This document shows positions 45,045 through 55,098 of a stretch of DNA of 64,000 nt, piece after piece. The position numbers were made by a program, and so were the translations under genes. This stretch comes from Lysobacter panacisoli (GTDB taxonomy: Bacteria; Pseudomonadota; Gammaproteobacteria; Xanthomonadales; Xanthomonadaceae), in NCBI RefSeq assembly GCF_009765165.1, contig NZ_VLNU01000001.1:1116001-1180000 (forward strand). The letters run 5' to 3'. Below the pieces are notes generated by a model, which saw nothing but the letters and a program-made list of their open reading frames with translations, was not told the origin of the DNA and did not search any database. Within the stretch, counting starts at the first letter, position 1. Every line of letters starts with the position of its first letter.

Positions 45045-45932
45045 ATGTCCGGAACCTCATCGCCCACCGTCTCGCTGGTGATCTGCACCTACAACTGGAA
45101 GGAAGCTCTCGCGCTTGTGCTGAGAAGCGTCGCCGCGCAGAGCCGCCTGCCGGACGAAGTGATCGTCGCCGACGATGGTTCGCGCGATGACACCGCGCGC
45201 ATGCTGGCCGAACTGGCGCAGGATTTCCCGGTGCCGCTGCGCCACGTCTGGCAGGCCGACGAGGGCTTCCGCCGCGCACGCGCGCTCAATCGCGCCTTCG
45301 CCGCCGCGCGCGGCGATTACGTGATCCAGCTCGACGGCGACATGCTGCTGCATCCGGAGTTCATCGCCGACCACCTCACGCTCGCGCGCCCGGGCCGGTT
45401 CCTGCAGGGCACGCGCATCCGCACGACCGCGGCCGAAGCCAAACGCCTGCTCGCTGGCGGTGCGCCGCGCTTTGGCTGGTTCGTCGACGCGTACTACCGC
45501 GACGACAACGACCGCGGCACCTACCACTACGGCCGCCGCCACCATTCGGTGCGCGCGCTGTGGCTGGCGCGATTGAAGGCGCGTGCGAGCGGGCATCCGA
45601 TGGGCTGCAACGTCAGCTTCTGGCGCGACGATCTCGTCCGCGTCAACGGCTACGACGAGCGCATGGTCGGCTACGGCAGCGAGGACCTTGAACTCGACGC
45701 ACGCCTACGCCACGCCGGCCTGCGTCGCAGCCAGATCAAGTTCGCGGCGCTGACCCTGCACCTGGAGCACGGCAGCTCCGGCCTGGTCGATCCGGCCGAT
45801 CCCGAACTGCCCAACAACAAGCTGCTCGCGCAGACCCGTCGCGATGGCCGCACGCGCGCCGAGTTGGGGCTGTCGCAGCATGCCGACGAGTTCGCGCAGC
45901 CGCCGGCCGACCTGAGGACGCAGGCCGGTTGA
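45045..45932 (+). CDS. Family 2 glycosyltransferase with GT7-like C-terminus
   Basis: A 295-residue enzyme. The N-terminal GT2 domain shows VSLVICTYNWKEALALVLRSV, EVIVADDGSRDDTARML and the DxD segment YVIQLDGDMLLHPEF. The second half MGCNVSFWRDDLVRVNGYDERMVGYGSEDLELDARLRHAG is the galactosyltransferase-type C-terminal module (N-GYDE...G-W/SED). The gene product is closely parallel to that at 47143, suggesting duplication. ATG 45045 is chosen by alignment with that paralogue; ATG 45006 has a better ribosome-binding site. The 300-base spacer before it holds no gene. It is first in a four-gene LPS-glycan operon. Confidence 0.86.
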   Translation: MSGTSSPTVSLVICTYNWKEALALVLRSVAAQSRLPDEVIVADDGSRDDTARMLAELAQDFPVPLRHVWQADEGFRRARALNRAFAAARGDYVIQLDGDMLLHPEFIADHLTLARPGRFLQGTRIRTTAAEAKRLLAGGAPRFGWFVDAYYRDDNDRGTYHYGRRHHSVRALWLARLKARASGHPMGCNVSFWRDDLVRVNGYDERMVGYGSEDLELDARLRHAGLRRSQIKFAALTLHLEHGSSGLVDPADPELPNNKLLAQTRRDGRTRAELGLSQHADEFAQPPADLRTQAG

Positions 45933-45937
45933 GCAAC

Positions 45938-47146
45938 ATGAAATGGAATCTGCACTCCCGCCTGTCGCCCACGTGGGTGGACACCGCGTCGACCGACGCG
46001 ATGTTCGGCGCATGGCTGCGCGTGGGACTGGCATGGCTGGTGATCGGCATGGCGATCATGCCGGCCGGCCCTTCGCTGAACCCCGGCAAGCCCTACCAGT
46101 ACCTGGTCGGCTTCGCCCTGTACCTGCCGGCGCTGATCTGCCTTTTCCGTCCGGGCCAGGCCGCCGCGTTCTGGCGCCAGCCCCTGGTGCCGGCCGTGCT
46201 CGCGCTGCTCGGCTGGGGCGTGCTGTCGCTGCTGTGGAGCGAAGCGCGCCGGCCCGATGACGAGATCGCGCGCAACCTGAGCATCGCGGTGTTCCTGTTC
46301 GCCTGGTTCCGCGGGACCGGCAACGACGAAACCCACATCCGCCGACTGCTGACGCTTTGCGCATTCGTGCTCGCGACGATCGCGGCGGCGGCGATCGTCT
46401 GGTACCAGTTCTTCCCGAACCCCGACTCGCGCCAGGCCGGTTTCGGCGTTATGGCGAACGCCAACCTCGCCGCCGCCGCGATGGGCGCCGCCCTGCTGTG
46501 GCTGAGCGTGTGGCGTACGCCGGAGCGCGGGCTGCGCCTGGCCAAGGCGATCGCCTGGACGGTGCTGGCGCTGTTCGTCCTGCTGACTTTCACCCGCAGC
46601 GCGTGGGCGGCGATGTTCGCTTCGCTGCTGGTGCTGGCGATCACGCGCAGCCGGCGCCCGTGGCGCGCGGGCATGATCGTGGCCATCGTCGGCATCGGCT
46701 GCGTGCTGCTGTACCTGCCGGCGATGATCCAGCGCGGCTGGTCGCTGCGGCCGGCGATCATGCAGGGCGCGTGGGACCTGTTCCGCACCGATCCGCTGAT
46801 CGGGCTGGGACAAGGCTCCGACATCCTGATCCACGTCGGCAAGGAAACGCTCACCCACGCGCACAACCTCTTCAGCCAGCTCGCGATCGAGCTGGGGCTG
46901 GTCGGGCTGCTGCTGTGGTCGGGGATCTGGCTGGCCGTCGCGTGGCGCGGCTGGGTGCATCGCACCGAACCGCTGGGCCGGCTGGTGCTGTCGACCTGGG
47001 TATTCGCGATGGTGATGGTGCAGTTCGACCTGCCGCATCTGCTCGACAGCCCGCGCCCGGGCTGGCTGGTGCTGTGGCTGCCAGTCGCGCTGTGCTTCGC
47101 GCTCAAGCGTCCGACCGGCGTAGCCGAGGTCGAGAACTCGCGATGA
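45938..47146 (+). CDS. O-antigen ligase/polymerase-like membrane protein
   Basis: A protein of 402 residues with about ten hydrophobic helices and one long periplasmic loop. The Wzy_C-type signature is HAHNLFSQLAIELGLVGLLLWSGI near residues 305-330, with the preceding DPLIGLGQGSDILIHVGKETL region. This fits WaaL (joins O-antigen to lipid A-core) or Wzy polymerases. Its place between two glycosyltransferases of an LPS-core type operon favours ligase, but sequence alone cannot settle it. A TTG at 45929 overlaps the previous stop; ATG 45938 is preferred. Its stop overlaps the next start by four bases. Confidence 0.83.
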   Translation: MKWNLHSRLSPTWVDTASTDAMFGAWLRVGLAWLVIGMAIMPAGPSLNPGKPYQYLVGFALYLPALICLFRPGQAAAFWRQPLVPAVLALLGWGVLSLLWSEARRPDDEIARNLSIAVFLFAWFRGTGNDETHIRRLLTLCAFVLATIAAAAIVWYQFFPNPDSRQAGFGVMANANLAAAAMGAALLWLSVWRTPERGLRLAKAIAWTVLALFVLLTFTRSAWAAMFASLLVLAITRSRRPWRAGMIVAIVGIGCVLLYLPAMIQRGWSLRPAIMQGAWDLFRTDPLIGLGQGSDILIHVGKETLTHAHNLFSQLAIELGLVGLLLWSGIWLAVAWRGWVHRTEPLGRLVLSTWVFAMVMVQFDLPHLLDSPRPGWLVLWLPVALCFALKRPTGVAEVENSR

Positions 47147-47985
47147 AGATCTCGCTGGTCGTCCTCACCTACAACTGGCACGACGCGCTCGACCGCGTGC
47201 TCGAAAGCGTCGCGCGCCAGGTGCGCATGCCCGACGAGGTGCTGGTGGCCGACGACGGTTCCGGCGCGGACACCGCGCAGGTGATCGCGCGCCACGCCGC
47301 GACGCTGCCGGTGCCGCTGCGCCACGTGTGGCAGGAAGACGCCGGCTTCCGCGCCGCGCGCTGCCGCAATCGCGGCATCGCCGCCGCGCGTGGCGACTAC
47401 GTGATCATCATCGACGGCGACATGATCCTGCATCCGCAGTTCATCGCCGACCACGAAGCGCTCGCCGAACGCGGTTTCTTCCTGCAGGGCGGGCGGATCA
47501 AGGCCAGCCGCGCCGAATCGCAGCGTCTGCTGGCCGGCAAGTCGCCGGTGTTCGCGCCGTGGGCGGATGCGGACTTCGACGAATTCGACGGCACGCGCAG
47601 GCTGTACGCGTTCCACCAGCCGTGGCTGGCGCGCTGGAAGTCGCGCTCGCGCAGCGGCGGCCGGGTGATGAGCTGCAACATGAGTTTCTGGCGCGACGAC
47701 CTGCTGCGCGTCAACGGCTTCGACGAGCGCATGGAAGGCTATGGCGCGGAGGATCGCGAACTGGCCGCACGTCTGGAGAACGCCGGAGTGAAGCGCCGCG
47801 CACTGAAGTGGGCGGCACTGGCCGCGCACCTTTGGCACAACTCGCGCGCGCCGGTCGATGTCGATGACATGGATCTGCCCAACAACCGTCTCTACCACGA
47901 GACGCGCGTGCGAAAGGTCACTCGCTGCGAGCGCGGCATCGACACCCACGCCGACCTGCTCGAAGGCGCGACGCCGCGCGCATGA
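47143..47985 (+). CDS. Family 2 glycosyltransferase, paralogue of 45045
   Basis: A 280-residue enzyme with the same order of motifs as its neighbour: ISLVVLTYNWHDALDRVLESV, EVLVADDGSGADTAQVI, YVIIIDGDMILHPQF and MSCNMSFWRDDLLRVNGFDERMEGYGAEDRELAARLENAG. The two probably add related sugars in succession. It is a cytosolic or peripheral inner-membrane enzyme using nucleotide sugars. It overlaps the ligase-like gene (ATGA) and the following GT4 gene by four bases, so translation is coupled. Confidence 0.88.
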   Translation: MKISLVVLTYNWHDALDRVLESVARQVRMPDEVLVADDGSGADTAQVIARHAATLPVPLRHVWQEDAGFRAARCRNRGIAAARGDYVIIIDGDMILHPQFIADHEALAERGFFLQGGRIKASRAESQRLLAGKSPVFAPWADADFDEFDGTRRLYAFHQPWLARWKSRSRSGGRVMSCNMSFWRDDLLRVNGFDERMEGYGAEDRELAARLENAGVKRRALKWAALAAHLWHNSRAPVDVDDMDLPNNRLYHETRVRKVTRCERGIDTHADLLEGATPRA

Positions 47986-49100
47986 AGATCCTCTACACAA
48001 ATTTCCACGACGCTGACGGCGGCGGCCACACCACTTACCTCCGAACGCTGGCGCAGGGACTGTCCGCGCGCCATGAGGTCCACGTGGCCGTACCGGCGTC
48101 GAGCCGCCTAAACCGCGAAGCGCGCGCGATCGAAGGCGTGCACGTGCTCGACCAGCCGTTCCCGAACGGCCTCAAGCGCCTGCCCGCGCGCCTGCGCGCA
48201 AAGCGCCAGCTGCGCGATTACCTGCGCACGCAAGCGTTCGACATCGTCCATGTCAATGGCTCGGCCGACCAGCGCCTCGTCCTGTCGGCATTGTCCGGCG
48301 TGTCGCCGCGACCGCGTGTGGTGCTGACCAAGCACAACACCAAACCGATGCAGGGCCTCGGCCACTGGCTGCGCGCGCGCCGCACCGATGCGGTGATCGG
48401 CGTGTGCGAGTTCACCCGCCGCGAACTGATGGATACGCCGTACCGCCGTTGCCGGATCGAGGTTGTGTACAACGGCATCGACGTCGCGCACTGGCGACCG
48501 TGGCCGGTCGATCGCGCCACGACCGAACGCGAACGCTGGACCGGCGGCGCGGACGATGTGCTGCTGCTCGGCAGCAACGCGGGCACCGCCGATTACAAGG
48601 GCTGGACTGATCTGGTCGAGGCGCTCGCACGGCTGCCGCAGGACGCGCGCGAACGCTTCCGCGTGGTGCTGGCCGGCCGTCTGCCCAACGAAGCGCAACG
48701 CCAGCGCATCGCCGCGCTGGGCCTGGATTCGCAGGTGCAGTTCGCCGGCGTGCTGGCCGACACGCGGCCGATGGTCGCGGCGATCGACCTGGGCTTCGTG
48801 CTGTCGCACGCGGTGGAGACGATCTCCTTCGCCTGCCGCGAAATGATGGCGATGGGCAAGCCGGTCCTGCTCAGCGACTACGCCGGCCTGCCGGAGAACA
48901 TCGACGACGGCCGCGAAGGCTGGATCACGAAGACGCGTGACATCGACGCGCTGGCGCAGCGGTTGCTGGATGTCCTTGCGCAACGCGATCGCCTTCCCGC
49001 GATGGGCGCGGATGCGCGCGCGCGTGCCGAACGCGAGTTCGACGTGGGCCTGTTCGTCGAACGCACCGAAGCGGTGTATCGACAGCTGTTGCCGCGCTGA
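47982..49100 (+). CDS. Family 4 glycosyltransferase
   Basis: A 372-residue GT-B enzyme. The acceptor-domain glycine loop is DADGGGHTTYLRTLAQGLS at residues 11-29. The donor domain has IEVVYNGIDVAHWRPW, GSNAGTADYKGWTDLVEAL and the E-x7-E motif region SHAVETISFACREMMAMGKPVLLSDYAGLPENI. These are retaining enzymes that use nucleotide sugars, often in LPS core assembly. It is the last gene of the operon, overlapping the GT2 stop by four bases, and is convergent with the ArnT-like gene with only nine bases between. Confidence 0.87.
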   Translation: MKILYTNFHDADGGGHTTYLRTLAQGLSARHEVHVAVPASSRLNREARAIEGVHVLDQPFPNGLKRLPARLRAKRQLRDYLRTQAFDIVHVNGSADQRLVLSALSGVSPRPRVVLTKHNTKPMQGLGHWLRARRTDAVIGVCEFTRRELMDTPYRRCRIEVVYNGIDVAHWRPWPVDRATTERERWTGGADDVLLLGSNAGTADYKGWTDLVEALARLPQDARERFRVVLAGRLPNEAQRQRIAALGLDSQVQFAGVLADTRPMVAAIDLGFVLSHAVETISFACREMMAMGKPVLLSDYAGLPENIDDGREGWITKTRDIDALAQRLLDVLAQRDRLPAMGADARARAEREFDVGLFVERTEAVYRQLLPR

Positions 49101-49109
49101 TCCGCCCGA

Positions 49110-50780
49110 TCAGCGACACGACGCCGCGGCCACGCCGGGCACCAGCGTCCAGCCACGACGGTTCGCATTGCCCATGTGCTGCGTGCGCGCGACATCGACG
49201 CACGGCGCGAGCGCGATGTCCTGCACCAGCAGCCAGCGCGTGCCCGGCGATCGCCGCTGCCATTCCAGTCCGCGTCGCATCTGCTCGTCGAACGGCACCT
49301 TGAAACCGAACTCCGCGACCTCGCGATCGGCCATCAGCAGGTTCTGCTCGCGCCACGCGACCAGTCCGAGTTCCGCGTCCGGGCCGATGCGGCGGCCGGT
49401 CTCGGTCATCAAGCCGCGCGATGACGAGGAATCGTTGAGCAGCGGCGCGATCGCCAGGCCGAATACGACCCACACTGCGGCCAGCGTCGCGGCCATCGCG
49501 ACTTCGGGGCGACGCCGTCCAGACCAGAGCAGGCAGGCGACGCCGAACAATCCGAGCGCGGTGATGGCGATCGCGAATGCATGCGCTTCCGCTTCGATGC
49601 CGCGTGCGGCGACGAAATTGCGCTCAAAACCCGGATTGCCGAACCACATCGCCAGACCGCCGACGAGCATCGCGCCCACGAAGATCCAAGTGAAGGTCGA
49701 CACCGTGCGGCGCACGCCGCGACGGCGGAGCAGGCCCGGCAGCAGCGGGCCGAGCGCCAGCGCCATCATCGGCAGCGCGGGCAGGATGTACATGTCGCGT
49801 TTGCCGCCGGGAATGCTGAAGAACACCAGCACCAGCAGCCACCACGCCAGCGGCAGCAGGTAGCGCGGATCGCGCCGGCGCAGGCGGCGCCACCACGCGG
49901 GAATCGCCCACGGCAGCACGAGCACGGTGGGCAACCACATCGTCGCCATCACTTCCAGGAAGTACCACGCCGGCTGGCCGTGATCCCACGACGAGCCGTA
50001 ACGCTTTGCCGTCTGCCGCACCAGGATGTCGTGGACGTACGCACCGTATTCCGGGCTCGTGTGGCCAAGCGCGGCCACGAGCATCGGCACCAGCCACACG
50101 CCCGCGGCGAGCACGAATGCGAGCGGACCGAGCCAGAATTTCGGATCGCGCACGTGCACTTTCACGTCCCAGCCGCGCAGCGACGCAATGCCGGCCGGGA
50201 TGAGCATCAGCAGCACGAGGATGCCCACGCCCTTGGTGATGAGACCCAGCGATGCGGCGGCCCAGCCGAGCATCCACATCGGCCAGTCGGGCCCACGGTT
50301 GCGTGCGACCTGCAGCACGTGCCGCAACAGGCCGTAGTTGCCCAGCGTGATCCAGAACACCACCAGGGGATCGATCTGCGCCTTCTTCGCCTGCCAGGTG
50401 AACTGCAGCGCGAACAGCAGCGCGTAGCCCGCGTACAGTCCAACCCGGCGCGTCCACAGGCGCGATCCGAGGTCGACCACGCACCACAGCGTGCCCAGCG
50501 CGGCAAGCAGCGACGGCAGCAGGAACGCGACGCGCCAGTTGCCGAACAGCGAGTAGAAGATCGCCTGCAGCCACATGAACAACGGTGGCTTGTCCGAATA
50601 CAGCTCCTGGCCGCGATGCGGGAACAGCCAGTCGCCGCTCTCCACCATGTGCCTGGCGACGAGGGCGAAGCGCGGTTCGTCGGCGGGCCAGGGATCGCGC
50701 AGGCCGAGGCCGGCGCCGAGCACCAGCAGGGCGATGATCCAGAACAGCCAGGTATCGCGGGGACGGGGGGACGTCGGCAT
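49110..50780 (-). CDS. ArnT/PMT-family membrane glycosyltransferase
   Basis: A 556-residue GT-C protein with about twelve membrane helices. The first periplasmic loop carries the catalytic acidic pair in DPWPADEPRFALVARHMVESGDWLFPHRGQELYSDKPPLFMWLQAIFYSLFG, the hallmark of ArnT and related PMT enzymes. A soluble periplasmic domain (residues about 440-556) ends the protein. Members move a sugar from undecaprenyl phosphate to lipid A (aminoarabinose) or to other targets. No Arn biosynthesis genes are seen nearby, so the donor is unknown. The gene is convergent with the GT4 gene and lies downstream of rsmB on the same strand. Confidence 0.85.
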   Translation of the reverse strand: MPTSPRPRDTWLFWIIALLVLGAGLGLRDPWPADEPRFALVARHMVESGDWLFPHRGQELYSDKPPLFMWLQAIFYSLFGNWRVAFLLPSLLAALGTLWCVVDLGSRLWTRRVGLYAGYALLFALQFTWQAKKAQIDPLVVFWITLGNYGLLRHVLQVARNRGPDWPMWMLGWAAASLGLITKGVGILVLLMLIPAGIASLRGWDVKVHVRDPKFWLGPLAFVLAAGVWLVPMLVAALGHTSPEYGAYVHDILVRQTAKRYGSSWDHGQPAWYFLEVMATMWLPTVLVLPWAIPAWWRRLRRRDPRYLLPLAWWLLVLVFFSIPGGKRDMYILPALPMMALALGPLLPGLLRRRGVRRTVSTFTWIFVGAMLVGGLAMWFGNPGFERNFVAARGIEAEAHAFAIAITALGLFGVACLLWSGRRRPEVAMAATLAAVWVVFGLAIAPLLNDSSSSRGLMTETGRRIGPDAELGLVAWREQNLLMADREVAEFGFKVPFDEQMRRGLEWQRRSPGTRWLLVQDIALAPCVDVARTQHMGNANRRGWTLVPGVAAASCR

Positions 50781-50846
50781 GCGCGGATGGTAGCCGCCGC
50801 GTGTTGAAACTTTGTCAGAGCCCGCGGACGTCAGCGGGCCCGGGTG

Positions 50847-52142
50847 TCAGCGGACCTGCCTGCGCAGGCGGGCGTAGAAGAACCCGTCGCCGCCGCGCTC
50901 GCCCGGCAGGCGCTGACGACCCGCGCCAGCGGTGCGGCCGAAGCGTTCGTCGAGCGGGTCGACCACCGCGTCCGGCGTACGTGCGAGGAACGCCTCGATC
51001 TGCGCTTCGTTCTCGACCTTGAGGATCGAGCAGGTCGCGTAGACCAGCACGCCGTCGGGCGCGAGCGTGGACCACAGCGCGTCGAGCAGGCGCGCCTGCG
51101 TGGCGACGAGTGCGTCGAGGTCCGACGCGCGCCGGTGCTGCAGCACGTCGGGCTGGCGGCGCACGATGCCGGTCGCCGAGCACGGCGCGTCGAGCAGCAC
51201 TGCATCGAAGCGCTCGCCATCCCACCACGCCGCGGTGTCGGCGGCGTCGGCGGCGATCAGTCGCGCGTCGCCGAGCCTCAGGCGCTGCAGGTTGGAACGC
51301 ACGCGTTCGAGCCGGCGATCGTCCACGTCGATGGCGGTGATACGCAGCGACGCCTCGCGCTCGAGCAGGTGCGCGGTCTTGCCGCCGGGTGCAGCGCAGG
51401 CATCGAGCACGCGTGCGCCGCTTGCCGGTGCGAGCGCATCGGCGACCTGCTGCGCGGACAGGTCCTGCACGGACACCGTACCGTCGGCGAAACCCGGCAA
51501 CGACGCGACCGGCAACGGCGTTTCCAGTTGCAGCGCATCGACGCAGGCGTCGTCGGCCTGCGCCTCGATGCCCGCCGCGGCCAGTGTCGCGAGATACACA
51601 TCGCGCGACTGCACGCGCGGATTCACGCGCAGCCACATCGACGGCGTGGCGGCGCTCGCCTCGAGCACGCGCGCTTCATCCTGCGGCCAGTCGGCGACGA
51701 TGCGTTCGCGCAGCCAGCGCGGCCAGTGCGCGTGCGGGTCGCCGGGCGGAATGCCGTCGCGCTGCGCGCGGCGCAGCAGCGCATTGACCAGTCCGGCCTG
51801 GTGGCGGCGACCGATCGTGCGTGCCGCTTCGACCGTCGCGCCGACCGCGGCGTGCGCGGGCAACTGGAGTGGATCGAGCTGGGCGAGACCGACGAACAGC
51901 AGCGACTTGAGTTCGCTGTCGCGACGCGGCAACGGTCGCGGCATCCACGCATTGAGCGCGGCTTCGTAGCGCATGGGCTGGCGCAGCACGGCGAAACATA
52001 TGGCTTCGACCAGCGCGCGATCGCGCGGGTCCGGCAGCGTCACCAGCACCTGGGCGAGTTCGGCCTTGAGCGAACGGCCGTGGTGCAGGACTGCGTCGAG
52101 CACCCGCGCCGCGACGGCCCGTGGTGCGGCGCCCGTGCTCAT
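50847..52142 (-). CDS. rsmB: 16S rRNA m5C967 methyltransferase
   Basis: A 431-residue RNA methyltransferase. The N-terminal 140 residues are a NusB-like RNA-binding domain ([50 protein letters not shown]). The SAM-binding motif I is [17 protein letters not shown], and the two catalytic Cys are in [18 protein letters not shown] and [15 protein letters not shown]. Length and motif order match RsmB. ATG 52142 overlaps the fmt stop (ATGA), so it is coupled to fmt, the common fmt-rsmB order. The same frame stays open far upstream but that part is antisense-type reading within fmt. Confidence 0.94.
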   Translation of the reverse strand: MSTGAAPRAVAARVLDAVLHHGRSLKAELAQVLVTLPDPRDRALVEAICFAVLRQPMRYEAALNAWMPRPLPRRDSELKSLLFVGLAQLDPLQLPAHAAVGATVEAARTIGRRHQAGLVNALLRRAQRDGIPPGDPHAHWPRWLRERIVADWPQDEARVLEASAATPSMWLRVNPRVQSRDVYLATLAAAGIEAQADDACVDALQLETPLPVASLPGFADGTVSVQDLSAQQVADALAPASGARVLDACAAPGGKTAHLLEREASLRITAIDVDDRRLERVRSNLQRLRLGDARLIAADAADTAAWWDGERFDAVLLDAPCSATGIVRRQPDVLQHRRASDLDALVATQARLLDALWSTLAPDGVLVYATCSILKVENEAQIEAFLARTPDAVVDPLDERFGRTAGAGRQRLPGERGGDGFFYARLRRQVR

Positions 52143-53059
52143 GGCGTCCTCAGGTCGGGACGGCCGTTGAGGTAATCGGCAGCAGTAACCGCCTTGCCAC
52201 CGTCGCGCTGGAGCACGCGGATGCGCAGCACACCGCGACCACACGCGACATCGAGGCCATCGCGCGAGGCGCGCAGCAGCGTGCCCGGCGTCGCGTCGTG
52301 CCCTTCGTCGAGCGCGACCGCGCCGTGCAGGCGCAGGCGTTCGCCAGCGACCACGGCTTCTGCCATCGGCCAAGGATTGAACGCGCGCACTTTGTTCGCG
52401 AGCGCCACCGCCGGTTGCGACCAGTCCAGTCGCGCTTCGGCCTTGTCGAGTTTGTGCGCGTACGTCACGCCCTCTTCCGGCTGCGGCTGCGGCACCGGAC
52501 GGATGCCCGCACGCAACAGGCCGAGGCCGTCGGCCAGCACCTGCGCGCCGAGCTGCGAGAGGCGATCGTGGAGTTGCCCGCCGGTCTCGTTGTCGCCGAT
52601 GTCCAGCGCCTGCGACAGCAGCACCGGACCGGTGTCCAGGCCCTTCTCCATCTGCATCAGGCACACGCCGCTGCGGGCGTCGCCGGCTTCGATGGCGCGC
52701 TGGATCGGCGCCGCACCGCGCCAGCGCGGCAGCAGCGACGCATGCACGTTCCAGCAACCGTAGGTGGGGATGTCGAGCACCGATTGCGGCAGGATCAGGC
52801 CGTACGCCACCACGACCATCAGGTCAGGCTGCAGCGCGCGCAGCGCGTCCTTCGACACGACGCTCTTGAAGTTCTCCGGCTGCACCACGTCGATGCCACG
52901 CAGCAGTGCCTCGCGCTTGACCGGCGACGGCGTGAGTTCGCGGCCACGGCCGGCAGGGCGATCGGGCTGGGTGTACACCGCGACGACCTCGCCACGCTGC
53001 GCGGCGGCGCGCAGGCACGGAACGGCGAAGTCGGGGGTACCGGCGAAGACGATGCGCAT
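52139..53059 (-). CDS. fmt: Methionyl-tRNA formyltransferase
   Basis: A 306-residue enzyme that formylates initiator Met-tRNA with 10-formyl-tetrahydrofolate. The N-terminal [14 protein letters not shown], catalytic-region [18 protein letters not shown] (Asn/His active site with the upstream N of GCWNVH) and the DTGPVLL strand are characteristic. The C-terminal beta-barrel (about residues 205-300) binds tRNA. ATG 53059 is chosen because it yields the canonical N-terminus; the longer frame includes an intergenic repeat of CGTGATTCG type. It is followed by rsmB and preceded by def on the same strand, a standard arrangement. Confidence 0.96.
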   Translation of the reverse strand: MRIVFAGTPDFAVPCLRAAAQRGEVVAVYTQPDRPAGRGRELTPSPVKREALLRGIDVVQPENFKSVVSKDALRALQPDLMVVVAYGLILPQSVLDIPTYGCWNVHASLLPRWRGAAPIQRAIEAGDARSGVCLMQMEKGLDTGPVLLSQALDIGDNETGGQLHDRLSQLGAQVLADGLGLLRAGIRPVPQPQPEEGVTYAHKLDKAEARLDWSQPAVALANKVRAFNPWPMAEAVVAGERLRLHGAVALDEGHDATPGTLLRASRDGLDVACGRGVLRIRVLQRDGGKAVTAADYLNGRPDLRTP

Positions 53060-53168
53060 GGGCGTTCGTGACTCGTGATTCGTGCGTGGTGGTTCGTGCG
53101 AGCGGCGCAAGGCGATGCGTGGCCGGACAGGTCCGGATCACGCACCGCGAATCACGAATCGCCGCAGG

Positions 53169-53684
53169 TCAGGCTGCGGCCTGGCGACGTGCCTTGGCGA
53201 GCTTCTTGCGCACCATCTCGCGCTTGAGCGGCGAGAGGTAGTCGACGAACAGCTTGCCGGCCAAGTGGTCCATCTCGTGCTGGATGCACACCGCCAGCAG
53301 GCCATCGGCGTCCAGCGTCTGCGGCTGGGCGTTGCGGTCGAGGAACTTCACCGTGATCTGGTTGGCGCGGGTCACATCGGCGAAGATGCCCGGGACCGAC
53401 AGGCAGCCCTCCTGGTACACCTGCTCGCCGTCGCGGGCGACGATCTCCGGATTGATGAAGACCATCGGCTGGTCCTTCTCCTCGCTCACGTCGATCACCA
53501 TGAAGCGCTGGTGCACGTCCACCTGGCTGGCGGCCAGGCCGATGCCCGGGGCTTCGTACATCGTCTCGAACATGTCGTCGACGAGTTTCTGGAACTCGGG
53601 CGAGGTCACGCGCGCGGCATCGACCGGCGCGGCGACGGTGCGCAGGCGCGGATCCGGGAATTCGAGGATGGGAAGCTGAGCCAT
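53169..53684 (-). CDS. def: Peptide deformylase
   Basis: A 171-residue metalloenzyme that removes the N-formyl group from new proteins, acting at the ribosome exit. The three motifs are complete: GIGLAASQ at 47-54, EGCLSVP with the metal ligand Cys94, and QHEMDH with His136, Glu137 and His140. The length is normal for type 1 Def. It precedes fmt by 110 bases. The spacer holds an inverted arrangement of CGTGATTCG / CGAATCACG elements, possibly an intergenic repeat. It diverges from the LysM gene. Confidence 0.96.
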   Translation of the reverse strand: MAQLPILEFPDPRLRTVAAPVDAARVTSPEFQKLVDDMFETMYEAPGIGLAASQVDVHQRFMVIDVSEEKDQPMVFINPEIVARDGEQVYQEGCLSVPGIFADVTRANQITVKFLDRNAQPQTLDADGLLAVCIQHEMDHLAGKLFVDYLSPLKREMVRKKLAKARRQAAA

Positions 53685-53867
53685 GTCGGGGAAATGGGGG
53701 CGTGTGTCACAACCGCAAGAAGTAGCGTGATTGTAACCCCGTTATGGGGCGACGAGGCTTGCAACCCTGTGGTTCTTCTGGGCTATATTGCCGCGGGGCC
53801 CCGCTCACCACGCGTGTGGGGAAGCTGCCCGCGGGGCAGCGGTTCAGGGGCAGTAAGGGGATTGCCG

Positions 53868-55022
53868 ATGGTCATGTTCAAACCGCTGCGCACGGTGATG
53901 GCCGCTGCGCTGCTCACGGTCGCCGCTTACGGCGTTTCCGCCCAGGTCGCGGGGGATCACCCCGACACCTACGTGGTGAAGAAGGGCGACACCCTCTGGG
54001 ATATCGCCGGCCGATACCTCAAGAAGCCGTGGCTGTGGCCGGAGATCTGGCAGGCCAATCCGCAGGTCAAGAACCCGCACCTGATCTACCCGGGCGACGT
54101 CCTGTCCCTGGCCTACCTGGACCGCGTCGCGCTGCAGGAAGGCCCGCGCCAGGAAGCCCCGATCAACGCGATCCCGCTGTCCGACGTGGAGGCCTTCCTC
54201 AAGGACCTGCGCGTGGTCGACGAGTTCGAGAGCCTGCCGTACGTGGTCGGCCTGGAAGAAGACCGCCTGCGCAGCAGCCTGAACCAGGTCGCCTACATCA
54301 AGGGCCTGCCGGACGCACAGCCGGGACAGCGCTACATGGTGGTGCGCCCGACCCAGCGCTACATCACGATCGACCCGGACCGCTGCTGCGAGAACTCCGG
54401 CCGTCGCGCCGAGTCGCTGGACTTCCGCGGCCAGCGCAGCTGGGGCACCGAGAGCCTGTGGGCGTACCAGATCCCGCCGAGCGGCGGCGAACCGCTGGGT
54501 TACGAGCTGGCCCGCCAGACCACCGGCACCATCAGCCGCGGCCTGGTCGGCGACGCCGAAGCCGCCACGCTGGTCATCGACAGCACCGGCAATGAAGTCC
54601 GCGTCGGCGACCGCCTGATCCCGGTCGACGCGCAGTCCTACGACCTGCAGTTCATGCCGCACGCGCCGGCCCAGGAACTGCCGGTGGAGAAGGCACGCGT
54701 GATCGCCGTGGCCGACATGGTCACCAGCGGCGGCACTCGCGACGTCGTCGCCCTGTCGGTCGGCACGGCCGACGGCGTGGACAACGGCACCGTGTTCTCG
54801 ACCTGGCGCCAGGGCAATGTCGAAGTCGACCGCGTGCAGGCCGGCATCGACCGCAGCCCGGACGCGCATGGTCGCGGCAGCAAGGTGAAGCTGCCCGACG
54901 AGTTCGCCAGCCACGTCATGGTGTTCCGCACCTTCGACAAGGTCAGCTACGCGCTGGTGATGGATGGCGTACGTCCGACCCGCCTGGGCTACCGCCTGAA
55001 GCATCCGGACGCGAGCAACTGA
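53868..55022 (+). CDS. LysM-domain envelope protein
   Basis: A 384-residue exported protein. A signal peptide spans residues 1-25 (FKPLRTVMAAALLTVAAYGVSAQ). A LysM domain follows at about 35-80 (YVVKKGDTLWDIAGRYLKKPWLWPEIWQANPQVKNPHLIYPGDVLSL), which binds peptidoglycan. The rest is a beta-rich region of unknown fold (RVGDRLIPVDAQS, VVALSVGTADGVDNGTVFS). This pairing of LysM protein and dprA upstream of smg is common in gammaproteobacteria. ATG 53868 gives a clean signal peptide. A palindromic terminator follows at 55051. Confidence 0.9.
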   Translation: MVMFKPLRTVMAAALLTVAAYGVSAQVAGDHPDTYVVKKGDTLWDIAGRYLKKPWLWPEIWQANPQVKNPHLIYPGDVLSLAYLDRVALQEGPRQEAPINAIPLSDVEAFLKDLRVVDEFESLPYVVGLEEDRLRSSLNQVAYIKGLPDAQPGQRYMVVRPTQRYITIDPDRCCENSGRRAESLDFRGQRSWGTESLWAYQIPPSGGEPLGYELARQTTGTISRGLVGDAEAATLVIDSTGNEVRVGDRLIPVDAQSYDLQFMPHAPAQELPVEKARVIAVADMVTSGGTRDVVALSVGTADGVDNGTVFSTWRQGNVEVDRVQAGIDRSPDAHGRGSKVKLPDEFASHVMVFRTFDKVSYALVMDGVRPTRLGYRLKHPDASN

Positions 55023-55050
55023 CCGGCCGGAACTTTCCGATACGATCTCG

Positions 55051-55080
55051 CGACGGCGCCCTAGGGCGCCGTCGTCGTTT
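55051..55080 (+). terminator. Terminator of the LysM gene
   Basis: CGACGGCGCCC and GGGCGCCGTCG form a perfect 11-bp stem around TA, followed by TCGTTT. It lies 28 bases after the LysM stop and 19 bases before dprA. Confidence 0.75.
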
Positions 55081-55098
55081 GCGGGCCAGCATGGCGGG

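Noticed and set aside
53060..53168. Coding extension of fmt into the def spacer
   Set aside because: The extra residues translate a CGTGATTCG-type intergenic repeat, and Met 53059 gives the canonical Fmt start.
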